This document shows positions 25,666 to 33,402 of a DNA stretch of 64,000 nt, one piece after another. The notes beneath the pieces were generated by a model. It did no database searches, had not been told where the DNA came from, and saw nothing but the letters and a program-made list of their open reading frames with translations. A program made the position numbers and the translations under genes. How positions within the stretch are numbered: position 1 is the stretch's first letter; each line of letters begins with the position of its first letter. The stretch is from Rothia koreensis (GTDB lineage: Bacteria > Actinomycetota > Actinomycetes > Actinomycetales > Micrococcaceae), in NCBI RefSeq assembly GCF_004136575.1, contig NZ_NOIQ01000013.1, positions 1 to 64,000 on the forward strand. The letters are read 5' to 3'.

Positions 25666-27959
25666 GGGTTCTCCACGATGACGTGTTGTGGTGCTTGGAA
25701 GGACAGGAGGGTGAGCCACGACGGCAGGGCTCCGCTGGGCCGCAGTCCGGGCATGCTCCGGGCGACGTCGTGGACCACGAGCGATGCTTCCTGCTCGGCC
25801 AGTGCCGCTCCGAGGCACCGGTGGATTCCGTGGCCGAACGCCAGTCGGTGATCCGGCAAGGCTTCCCCGGAGAGTCGGAGGAGCAGGTGATCTCCGGGGT
25901 CGGCACGCAGGCCGGGGTTGTCGACCGAGACAGCCGATTGCCGCCTCCAGGTGGGCACCGATGAGTTGGCTCGAAGGGTCTGGCGAATGAGTTCGTTGGC
26001 TGTACCCGGACCGGACTGGGGGTTCCCGAGGGCCGACCACAGGGAACGATCTTCGAGGGCTCGATACAGGGCTGTGCTGATGAGCATTCTGGTGGTCTCC
26101 TGGCCCGCAATGACCAGGAAGTATCCCAGGGAGACCACCCTTTCGAGATCGATTCCTGCGGCGAGCAGGTCCGCGAAGAGGTTCTCTTCGCCGCGCGATT
26201 CCTTGACCTCGTTGCTGAGCCAGGCGTAGAAGTCGGCGGCCGAGCGCGCGAGCCCCACTTGGCGGGAGCGCTCCGGCCATCCCCAGAACAGTTCGAGCGA
26301 ATCCGCGCTCCAGCGTTGCAGGACGGAGGGTTCGGGGGCTGGCATGCCGGACAGGAGCTGCAGGCTTCGGGCGGGCACGGAAAAGGCGATCGTGCGTGAC
26401 AGGTCCACGGGGCCTGACTCGAGCTCTGCCTCGAGTTCTCGGATGCTGTCGCGGCAGATGCCACGAATGTCGGGGAGGCGGCGTCGGACCGTTGTGGCGG
26501 AAAAGTACGGGGTCGTGATCCTCCGTACCTTCCGGTGCAATTCTCCCGTGGCGGATGCGAGAACCGGTGGCAGTTGGAATCCGACCGTGGCCAGGATTCG
26601 CCGGGCTGCGGGGACCAGGGGGACGTTGGTCGTCAGTGCGTTGTCGGGGACGTACGACTCGGGATCGCCCATGACCTGCCGTACCGCGGCCGGGTCCTCG
26701 ACCAGGATCTGGCGGTGGCGGTGGTCGTCAGGACGCGCGTCCCCGTGGGCGAAAGGGCACTTGGCCGTGGCGCCCCAGGCCCGTTCGACGGCGGAGGCAA
26801 CCTGTTCGAGCGCGAGGACGAGCTGGTCGGGTCGGTGGTCGGCGTGGACGGAGAGTCGCAACCGGGAGATATTGTCCGGAACGCTCGGAGGCCGGAACAC
26901 CGCCACCCGGATACCGGCCTCGTCCAGTTCTCGTGCCGCCGCGAGCGCCGAGCCCGGGGACGGCATGCGCAAGGACAGAATGGGGCCGGCTCCGCCCTCG
27001 AGGACGCGTTCCACGGCGGGCCGCCGGCCAATAATCGACAGGGCGCGGCGACGTCGTTCTTCGAGCGCGGCGGCCAGGTTCTCGCCGCGCGCGGCGGTAC
27101 AGGCTTCGAGGGCCGCCTCGGCGACCAGCGGGGACAACCCGGTGTCGTAGATGAAGGGCCTGGCCGTGTTGACCACGTGGTCCCGCCACAGCGCCGCTTG
27201 GTGGGCCGGGCCACCGAAGAGGATGACGCCGCCCTGTGCCGCGAGCGCTTTGGACAGGGAGGCCGTGACGATTATCGGTGCCCTCGCGTCCCGTTCGTGG
27301 TTCCACAGGTCGTGCGTGCGAGCGAGCGTTCCTTGTGGCACGGTCGCGAAACTGTGGGCCTCGTCGACCACGAGCAGGGCGTGGTGGGTCGCGCAGAGTC
27401 GCGCGAGGGCATCCAGGTCGGTCGCGTCTCCGACCACGGAGTACACGGATTCGACGATGACGGCGATGCGTCCCCCGGGGCGTGCCCGGCCGGTGTGCTC
27501 GAGCCGGTGTTCCAGCTTGGCGAGGTCCTGGTGGGGGAAGAATTCGTGGTGGGATGCCGCCGCTCGCGCCGCGTCGCGGAGGCTCGCGTGCACGTGGTCG
27601 TCCATGAGCAGCGTGGTGCCCGGGGCATCGAGGGCCCCGATGATCCCCAGGTTGGCGAGGTATCCCGAGGAGAACACGAGGGCATCCTGCGCTCCGGCCA
27701 GCTGGGCAAGCTCTGCCTCGACCGTCCGGTGCTCAGGGTGCGTTCCGGCGACGACGCGGGAGGATCCGGCACCCGCGGGGGCCGAGGTGCGACGGCTCGG
27801 CAGACCGCGTGCCCCCAATCCCAGGTAGTCGTTGGTCCTGAAGTCGATGGCCAACGCCGTCGCCCGTGGTGGAGGCGGAGGTTCGGCCGTTCGGACGAGG
27901 GCACGGCGGTTTCGCACGCGGTGACGATTTTCCGCCCACGCGGTCCAGTCGGCGCTCAT
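25662..27959 (-). CDS. Fusion of BioF (8-amino-7-oxononanoate synthase) and cytochrome P450
   Basis: A 765-residue protein with two complete-looking enzymes in one frame. Residues 1 to about 395 are a PLP-dependent BioF: substrate-loop FSSGYLANLG, His124 in DDHVHASLRDA, Asp199 and His202 in VVDEAHSF, and the Schiff-base Lys237 in TASLSKALAA. Residues about 400-765 are a cytochrome P450: helix C region LHRKVRRITTPYF, helix I IAGQETTRML (acid-alcohol pair 621-622), ExxR at 656-659 and the heme loop FGHGIHRCLG with Cys715. In Bacillus the P450 BioI cleaves acyl-ACP to pimeloyl-ACP, the substrate of BioF, so the fusion plausibly couples supply and use of the pimeloyl thioester. The P450 half lacks much of the usual N-terminal helix A. 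Start and stop both overlap neighbours by four bases. Confidence 0.9.
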   Translation of the reverse strand: MSADWTAWAENRHRVRNRRALVRTAEPPPPPRATALAIDFRTNDYLGLGARGLPSRRTSAPAGAGSSRVVAGTHPEHRTVEAELAQLAGAQDALVFSSGYLANLGIIGALDAPGTTLLMDDHVHASLRDAARAAASHHEFFPHQDLAKLEHRLEHTGRARPGGRIAVIVESVYSVVGDATDLDALARLCATHHALLVVDEAHSFATVPQGTLARTHDLWNHERDARAPIIVTASLSKALAAQGGVILFGGPAHQAALWRDHVVNTARPFIYDTGLSPLVAEAALEACTAARGENLAAALEERRRRALSIIGRRPAVERVLEGGAGPILSLRMPSPGSALAAARELDEAGIRVAVFRPPSVPDNISRLRLSVHADHRPDQLVLALEQVASAVERAWGATAKCPFAHGDARPDDHRHRQILVEDPAAVRQVMGDPESYVPDNALTTNVPLVPAARRILATVGFQLPPVLASATGELHRKVRRITTPYFSATTVRRRLPDIRGICRDSIRELEAELESGPVDLSRTIAFSVPARSLQLLSGMPAPEPSVLQRWSADSLELFWGWPERSRQVGLARSAADFYAWLSNEVKESRGEENLFADLLAAGIDLERVVSLGYFLVIAGQETTRMLISTALYRALEDRSLWSALGNPQSGPGTANELIRQTLRANSSVPTWRRQSAVSVDNPGLRADPGDHLLLRLSGEALPDHRLAFGHGIHRCLGAALAEQEASLVVHDVARSMPGLRPSGALPSWLTLLSFQAPQHVIVENP

Positions 27960-29320
27960 CCGTGGACCTCACCGATCGCTTCGATGAGCCCGTGACAGAT
28001 CTGCCGGGCTTGGTCGTCGGTGGTGATGTAGGGCGGCATCACGTAGACGAGTCGCCGGAAGGGTCTGATCCAGACTCCGCGTCGCACCGCTGCCCGTGTC
28101 ACGGCGGTGACGTCGACGTCTCGGTTCAGCTCGATGACTCCTACGGCGCCGAGGACTCTCACGTCGGAAACCGAGTCCAGGTCCGCGGCCGGTGCCAGTC
28201 CGTGGGCGAGTGCTCTTTCCAGGCGGGGCACGGTGCTGGCCCACCCTGTTTCGTGATCCGTCAACAGTTCGAGGGAAGCCAGGGAGACGGCGCAGAACAA
28301 CGGGTTGCCCATGAAGGTCGGGCCGTGCAGCAGGGCGGCAGGCATGCCGTTCGTTCCCGCGGATACTCGACGCGCGACACGTGAGGTCGTGAGGGTCGCG
28401 GCGCCGGTCATGGTCCCGCCGGTGAGGGCCTTGCCGAGGCACATGATGTCCGGGGCGATCCCGGCCCATTCCGAGGCGGTCCATCGTCCGGTTCGACCGA
28501 ATCCCGTGGCGATCTCGTCGAGAACGAGCAGGCAGTCGTGGGCGTCGCAGACTCGCCGGGCGACGTCGAGGGCTCGCGGATCGTACACGCGCATGCCGCC
28601 GGCCCCTTGGAGGACCGGTTCGAGGATGACGCCACCGATTCTTTCCGTGTTCTCGGCGAGGATCGCCTCGAATTCGGTGGCCCACGCCTCCAGGGCTTGG
28701 TCGTCCCAGGTCCAGGTGGCGTGGTCGACGTCGTAATGGCCGCTGGGCGGGCGTGGGACGAAGAAATGATGTGTGGCCAGTGGGCTGAAGGCGTGGTGCA
28801 TGCCGTCGACCGGGTCGCACAGGCTCATGGTCGCGAAGGTGTCCCCGTGGTACCCGCCGCGGACCGTCAGCATCCGGTTCCGTTCCGGCCGGCCCGAAGC
28901 CGCCTGGTACTGGATGACCATTTTGAGCGCGATTTCCACCGAGATCGACCCGGAATCCGAGAAGAAGACGTGCTGCAGGCCTTCGGGAGAATTGGCGACG
29001 AGGTTCTCGGCCAGCCGGACGGCCGGTTCATGGGTCAGGCCCCCGAACATGACATGGGGCATGACCTCGGACTGTCGTTGCAGGGCGCCGGTCAGCTTCG
29101 GATGCGAATGCCCGTGCACCATGGCCCACCACGAGCCCATCGCGTCGATCGCCGTATGTTCGTGCCCCTCGGCGTCTTCGAGCCTCAGCAGTGCTCCCTC
29201 GGCGGAACGGACCGCGTAGAGCTGTTCCTCGCCGGCGGGTGCGTACGGATGCCACACGTGGCGGGCATCCCGGGCAATCAGGCCCTGGACCTCACGCACG
29301 GCCTCGCTCCTTGGCGACAT
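27956..29320 (-). CDS. bioA: Adenosylmethionine-8-amino-7-oxononanoate aminotransferase BioA
   Basis: PLP enzyme that transfers the amino group of S-adenosylmethionine to 8-amino-7-oxononanoate, giving 7,8-diaminopelargonate. It has 454 residues from ATG 29320; the longer open frame begins with TTG inside the operator and is rejected. Class III aminotransferase features are clear: SWWAMVHGHSHPKL, HVMFGGLTHEPA, the cofactor aspartate in LLVLDEIATGFGRTG and the Schiff-base lysine in CLGKALTGG. It is the first gene of the biotin operon; its stop overlaps the bioF-P450 start (ATGA). The operator-overlapped promoter at 29400-29429 implies repression by a biotin-responsive regulator encoded elsewhere. 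Confidence 0.94.
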   Translation of the reverse strand: MSPRSEAVREVQGLIARDARHVWHPYAPAGEEQLYAVRSAEGALLRLEDAEGHEHTAIDAMGSWWAMVHGHSHPKLTGALQRQSEVMPHVMFGGLTHEPAVRLAENLVANSPEGLQHVFFSDSGSISVEIALKMVIQYQAASGRPERNRMLTVRGGYHGDTFATMSLCDPVDGMHHAFSPLATHHFFVPRPPSGHYDVDHATWTWDDQALEAWATEFEAILAENTERIGGVILEPVLQGAGGMRVYDPRALDVARRVCDAHDCLLVLDEIATGFGRTGRWTASEWAGIAPDIMCLGKALTGGTMTGAATLTTSRVARRVSAGTNGMPAALLHGPTFMGNPLFCAVSLASLELLTDHETGWASTVPRLERALAHGLAPAADLDSVSDVRVLGAVGVIELNRDVDVTAVTRAAVRRGVWIRPFRRLVYVMPPYITTDDQARQICHGLIEAIGEVHG

Positions 29321-29399
29321 AGCGGGCTGGTTCGGTGCCCCATGTCCGGAGGGTGGTTCGTGGGCGCGAGAGGCGGTGGTGCGGAAGGAGCATGCAAGT

Positions 29400-29429
29400 A
29401 CCGTAGCCAGATTTTGAACGGTGTTCAAA
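29400..29429 (-). promoter_or_regulatory. bioA promoter overlapped by a BioQ-like operator
   Basis: The perfect palindrome TTTGAAC-GGT-GTTCAAA (29413-29429) matches the form TGAAC-N3-GTTnn described for the TetR-type repressor BioQ of Corynebacterium and Mycobacterium. On the minus strand its TTGAAC (29428-29423) is also a good -35, followed by a 17-base spacer and TACGGT (29405-29400) as the -10. Binding would therefore occlude RNA polymerase. The BioQ gene is not in the window. Confidence 0.7.
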
Positions 29430-29488
29430 TCACGTGGGGCTGCCCTCCGTTGCGGGGCAGAACCCTCGCTCGGGGCCTTGGATACGAC

Positions 29489-29531
29489 GAGGGCCGGGCG
29501 AGACCCGCAGTGGGGTTCCCGCCCGGCCCTC
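29489..29531 (-). terminator. Terminator after thrS
   Basis: GAGGGCCGGGCG (29489-29500) and CGCCCGGCCCTC (29520-29531) form a perfect 12-bp stem with a 19-base loop, 34 bases past the thrS stop. It separates thrS from the biotin promoter. There is no U-tract. Confidence 0.65.
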
Positions 29532-29564
29532 GGAGATGGGGCGCGGCGAATTCAGCGCGTCGGT

Positions 29565-31607
29565 CTAGGCGTCGTCGGCCTCCGGCTCCGCCTGGGAGGT
29601 CGGATCGGTGTTGACCCGGTTCCGAACGTGGTCGACGATGCGTGCGACGGCGTCGTCGACCGTGACCCCGTTGTCCTGGGAGCCGTCCCGGAATCGGAAG
29701 GACACGGCACCGTTCTCGGCGTCCTCCCCGCCGGCGATGAGCACGAAGGGAACCTTCTCCTTCGAGGCGTTGCGGATCTTCTTGGGGAACCGGTCCGTTC
29801 CGTAGTCGACCTCGACCCGAATGCCCTGGGCCCGCAGCTTGTCGGCGATCTCGGCCATGTAGTCGTTGAAAGCCTCCGCGACGGGGATCCCAATGACCTG
29901 GACCGGGGAGAGCCACGCGGGGAAGGCACCGGCGTAATGCTCGGTCAGAACGCCCATGAAACGCTCGATCGAACCGAACTTGGCCGAGTGGATCATGACC
30001 GGTTCCTGGCGGCTGCCGTCCGCGGCCTGGTATTCGAGGCCGAACCGTGCGGGCTGGTTGAAGTCGTACTGGACCGTCGACATCTGCCAGGTGCGGCCGA
30101 TCGCGTCCTTGGCCTGGACCGAGATCTTCGGGCCGTAGAAAGCGGCTCCACCCGGATCGGGGACCAGTTCGAGCCCGGTCTCCCGGGCGACGTCCTCCAG
30201 GACGGCCGTGGCCTCGTCCCACTGCTCGTCCGTGCCGATGAACTTGTCCTTCTTGTCCCCCTCGGTCTCGCGGGTCGAGAGCTCGAGGTAGAAATCGGTG
30301 AGGCCGAAGTCGGTGAGCAGGGAAAGCATGAAGTTCAGCAGGTGCCGGACCTCGCCCGGGGCCTGCTCCTTGGTCACGTAACTGTGGGAATCGTCCTGGG
30401 TGATCATCCGGACACGGGTCAGCCCCTGGAGCACACCGGACTTCTCATCGCGATAGACCGTTCCGAACTCGAAGAACCGCAGGGGCAGTTCGCGGTAGGA
30501 CCGCCCGCGGGCCTTGAAGATCTCGTTGTGCATCGGGCAGTTCATGGCCTTGAGGCGATAGTTGCCGTTGTCCAGCTCCATCGCGGGGAACATGCCCTCG
30601 GCGTAGTACGGAAGGTGCCCGGAGGTGTAGAACAGGTCCTCCTTCGTGATGTGGGGCGTCCCCACGTACTGGAAGCCCTCCTCGAGGTGACGGTCGCGGA
30701 CGTAGTTCTCCATCTCGCGCTTGATCACCCCGCCCTTGGGGTGGAACACGGGAAGACCCGGACCGATCGTCTTCGGGAAGGAGAACAGGTCCAGTTCCTC
30801 CCCCAGCCGCCGGTGGTCGCGCCGCTCGGCCTCGGCGATGCGCTCCTTGTACGCCGTGAGCTCTTCCTTGGTCGGCCAGGCGGTCCCGTAGATGCGCTGC
30901 AGCATGGGGTTCTTCTCGGAGCCACGCCAGTAGGCCCCGCCCGAACGGGTCAGGGCGTACCCGTTGGCGATGAGCTTCGTGTTCGGCAGGTGCGGCCCGC
31001 GGCAGAGGTCCTTCCAGACCGTCTCGCCCTTGCGGTCCACGTTGTCGTAGATCGTGATCTCGCCCTCGCCGACCTCGACGGATGCGCCTTCGGCGGCGTC
31101 GGAACCGGAGCCCGGGCCCTGTGAGAGGCCGAGAAGTTCGAGCTTGTACGGCTCGTCCTTCATTTCCTCGACGGCTTCCTCCTGGGTCACGGAGCGCCGC
31201 CGGAAGGTTTGGCCCGACTTGATGATCTTCATCATCGACTTCTCGAGCTTCTTCAGATCCTCCGGCGTGAAGGGCTCCTCGACGTCGAAGTCGAAGTAGA
31301 AACCGTCAGTGATGTAGGGACCGATGCCGAGCTTCGCGTCGGGACGCATGGCCTGCACCGCCTGGGCCATGACGTGAGCGGCCGAGTGGCGCAGCACCTC
31401 GAGCCCCTCCGGCTGGTCGATGGTGACCGGCACGACGACGTCGCCCTCGGCCACCTCGGTGCTCAGGTCCTTGAGGACGTCGTTGATCCTGGCGACCACG
31501 ATCGTCGAATCGTCGGCGAACAGGTCCGCGGCAGTGGTGCCCGTGGTCACCTGCTGGGGCTCGCCGTGGACGGTGATCTGCAGGTTTTCGGCCGGGTTCT
31601 CGGCCAT
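29565..31607 (-). CDS. thrS: Threonyl-tRNA synthetase
   Basis: Class II synthetase charging tRNA-Thr, 680 residues. An N-terminal TGS domain ([20 protein letters not shown]) is followed by the editing domain with [11 protein letters not shown], then the catalytic core with motif 2 [18 protein letters not shown] and [15 protein letters not shown], and the anticodon domain at the C-terminus. ATG 31607 is preferred to GTG 31613 because GAGGAG lies nine bases before it. The usual neighbour in actinobacteria, the HIT gene, has been displaced to 23.7-24.3 kb. No T-box leader is evident in the 270 bases upstream. Confidence 0.96.
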   Translation of the reverse strand: MAENPAENLQITVHGEPQQVTTGTTAADLFADDSTIVVARINDVLKDLSTEVAEGDVVVPVTIDQPEGLEVLRHSAAHVMAQAVQAMRPDAKLGIGPYITDGFYFDFDVEEPFTPEDLKKLEKSMMKIIKSGQTFRRRSVTQEEAVEEMKDEPYKLELLGLSQGPGSGSDAAEGASVEVGEGEITIYDNVDRKGETVWKDLCRGPHLPNTKLIANGYALTRSGGAYWRGSEKNPMLQRIYGTAWPTKEELTAYKERIAEAERRDHRRLGEELDLFSFPKTIGPGLPVFHPKGGVIKREMENYVRDRHLEEGFQYVGTPHITKEDLFYTSGHLPYYAEGMFPAMELDNGNYRLKAMNCPMHNEIFKARGRSYRELPLRFFEFGTVYRDEKSGVLQGLTRVRMITQDDSHSYVTKEQAPGEVRHLLNFMLSLLTDFGLTDFYLELSTRETEGDKKDKFIGTDEQWDEATAVLEDVARETGLELVPDPGGAAFYGPKISVQAKDAIGRTWQMSTVQYDFNQPARFGLEYQAADGSRQEPVMIHSAKFGSIERFMGVLTEHYAGAFPAWLSPVQVIGIPVAEAFNDYMAEIADKLRAQGIRVEVDYGTDRFPKKIRNASKEKVPFVLIAGGEDAENGAVSFRFRDGSQDNGVTVDDAVARIVDHVRNRVNTDPTSQAEPEADDA

Positions 31608-31880
31608 GGACACTCACTCCTCGAGTCGTTGGGTGCACGCCGGTACCTGGGGCGTGCCATGCGGGGATGTTCTTCGCCGGTGGGGAGGAACGTGGTGATT
31701 CTACCGCGATCGGACGACGCCGCCAGAAGCACCTGTGCACCGGCCGGAGTCGTGGTCCCGCAAGCGGCCGGAATGAACCGGTTGCCGATACGGTTGTGAT
31801 GTGCACGATCGTCCATATCGGTCGCTTCGCCGAATCCCCTGGCGAGGGCATGATGGGACGTGAGAGGGAGTGAGACAGCG

Positions 31881-32963
31881 GTGAGCAATGTCGAGGCGAA
31901 CCCCCAGGAGGCCGTGTGCGCCTCGAACCCGGACCGCGGTCGGTTCTCCTCCGGTCTGCGCGACGGAGTGACGGTCGAACGTTGCGAGGCCGGCGTCGTC
32001 GAACTCCTCGAGCCCCGGGAGGTCCCCCTGGGTGGACCCCGGGCGATGACTGTTCGACGAGCCCTGCCCCAACGGGCCCGTTCGCTGATTGGTGCCTGGT
32101 GCTTCGTGGACTCCTTCGGGCCGGACGACGTCGCCCGCACCGGCGGCATGTCGGTGGCCCGCCATCCTCACACCGGGCTGGCCACGGTCTCGTGGTTGTT
32201 CGACGGCGCCATTGATCATCTCGATTCCGCAGGTCACTGGGCCACGGTCAGGCCCGGCGAGGTGAACCTGATGAACGCGGGACGGGGCATCACCCACTCG
32301 GAATTCTCTTCCGCCGAGACCACGACCTTGCACGGGCTCCAGCTCTGGTACGCGCTCCCTGACGCGGCCCGCTTCTCGGAACCGGGGCTCGAGTCCTATC
32401 GTCCGGAAACGATCCGGGGAGAAGGGTACGAGGCCGAGGTTTTCCTGGGGTCCTTGCTCGGGCAGACCTCTCCCGTCCGCACGGCCATCGCCCTCACGGG
32501 CGCCGAGCTCCGGCTCGATCCTCACGCCACCATCGACCTTGCCGTGCCCGAAGAGCATGAGCACGGCCTGGTCCAGGTCGGCGGGGCTGTATCCGTCCAT
32601 GGCGTGCCCGTGCCGGAGGACGCCATCGGGTTCGTCCCGACCGGTCACCGGTCGATCAGGATCAGCGCGGGGGCCGATCCCGCGGTCGCCCTGCTTCTCG
32701 GGGGCGAGCCGCTCAACGAGCAGATCGTGATGTGGTGGAACTTCGTGGGACGCAGCCACGAGGAGATCGTCGAGTGGCGCAACCGGTACATGCGCGAAAT
32801 GGGTTTCGGTTCCGAAGAGGGGCGGGTCTCGTCCGACTCCCCCGATGCCGCCGATGCCTCTGTGGAGTCGGCCCGGTTGCAATTCGGACATTTTCCGCCG
32901 AACACCCCCGCACCTTTGCCCGCGCCCGCCATTCCGAAGACACGGTTGAAACAGCGCGGCTGA
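31881..32963 (+). CDS. Pirin family protein
   Basis: A 360-residue two-cupin protein of the pirin family. The N-terminal cupin holds the metal ligands in ARHPHTGLATVSWLFDGAID and HSEFSS after the conserved EVNLMNAGRGITH. The C-terminal cupin (about residues 190-290) is followed by a long Pro/Ala-rich tail. Bacterial pirins include quercetin 2,3-dioxygenases and regulators of pyruvate metabolism; which role applies here is unknown. GTG 31881 follows a GGGAG stretch; the frame is open seven codons further up. It is divergent from thrS and followed by the GNAT gene 40 bases on. Confidence 0.88.
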   Translation: MSNVEANPQEAVCASNPDRGRFSSGLRDGVTVERCEAGVVELLEPREVPLGGPRAMTVRRALPQRARSLIGAWCFVDSFGPDDVARTGGMSVARHPHTGLATVSWLFDGAIDHLDSAGHWATVRPGEVNLMNAGRGITHSEFSSAETTTLHGLQLWYALPDAARFSEPGLESYRPETIRGEGYEAEVFLGSLLGQTSPVRTAIALTGAELRLDPHATIDLAVPEEHEHGLVQVGGAVSVHGVPVPEDAIGFVPTGHRSIRISAGADPAVALLLGGEPLNEQIVMWWNFVGRSHEEIVEWRNRYMREMGFGSEEGRVSSDSPDAADASVESARLQFGHFPPNTPAPLPAPAIPKTRLKQRG

Positions 32964-33003
32964 CCGGCGATCGGTCGCCGAGGGACACACAGAAGGAGTA
33001 GTC

Positions 33004-33360
33004 ATGACACAGCCGACATCGGATGATCCCCAGGTGGTCCGCGGCCGACAGGAGGGTCGGGATGCCTTCGAGATCCACGTGGACGATTCCGGTCGGGCCG
33101 CCGGGTTCACCCAGTTCGTGGATCATACGGGGCGGGATGGAGAACGGGCCCGGATCTTCCCGCACACCTTCGTCGACGAGAAGTTCTCGGGACAGGGGCT
33201 CGCCTCGGCCCTGGTCCGCCGGGCCCTGGACGAGAGCATCGACGAGGGACTCACGATCGTTGCGGTCTGCCCCTACGTCAGGACCTGGATTCGCAGGCAC
33301 CCCGCGTACGAGGAATTCTCGACGGCGCCCACGTCGGAGCATCTGCAGGCGCTGGACTGA
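33004..33360 (+). CDS. Small GNAT-like acetyltransferase (YjdJ/NATD1 type)
   Basis: A 118-residue minimal GNAT-fold protein. The acetyl-CoA loop is GQGLASALVRRAL and the C-terminal signature CPYVRTWIRRHPAYEEF matches the short bacterial YjdJ and animal NATD1 proteins (the Acetyltransf_CG family). AAGGAG precedes ATG 33004 at a good distance, and the gene lies 40 bases after the pirin gene, so the two probably share a transcript. The substrate is unknown; the family is too short to carry an obvious acceptor domain. Confidence 0.85.
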   Translation: MTQPTSDDPQVVRGRQEGRDAFEIHVDDSGRAAGFTQFVDHTGRDGERARIFPHTFVDEKFSGQGLASALVRRALDESIDEGLTIVAVCPYVRTWIRRHPAYEEFSTAPTSEHLQALD

Positions 33361-33402
33361 CCGGTCAGCGATTGGCCGGGCCCGGCGTGCCGAGGTTCCG
33401 GA

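Noticed and set aside
29321-29428. Longer BioA starting at TTG 29428
   Set aside because: The start codon would lie within the operator and -35 element, upstream of the transcript start.
31608-31880. T-box leader before thrS
   Set aside because: No T-box consensus, specifier stem or antiterminator was found in the 270-base gap.
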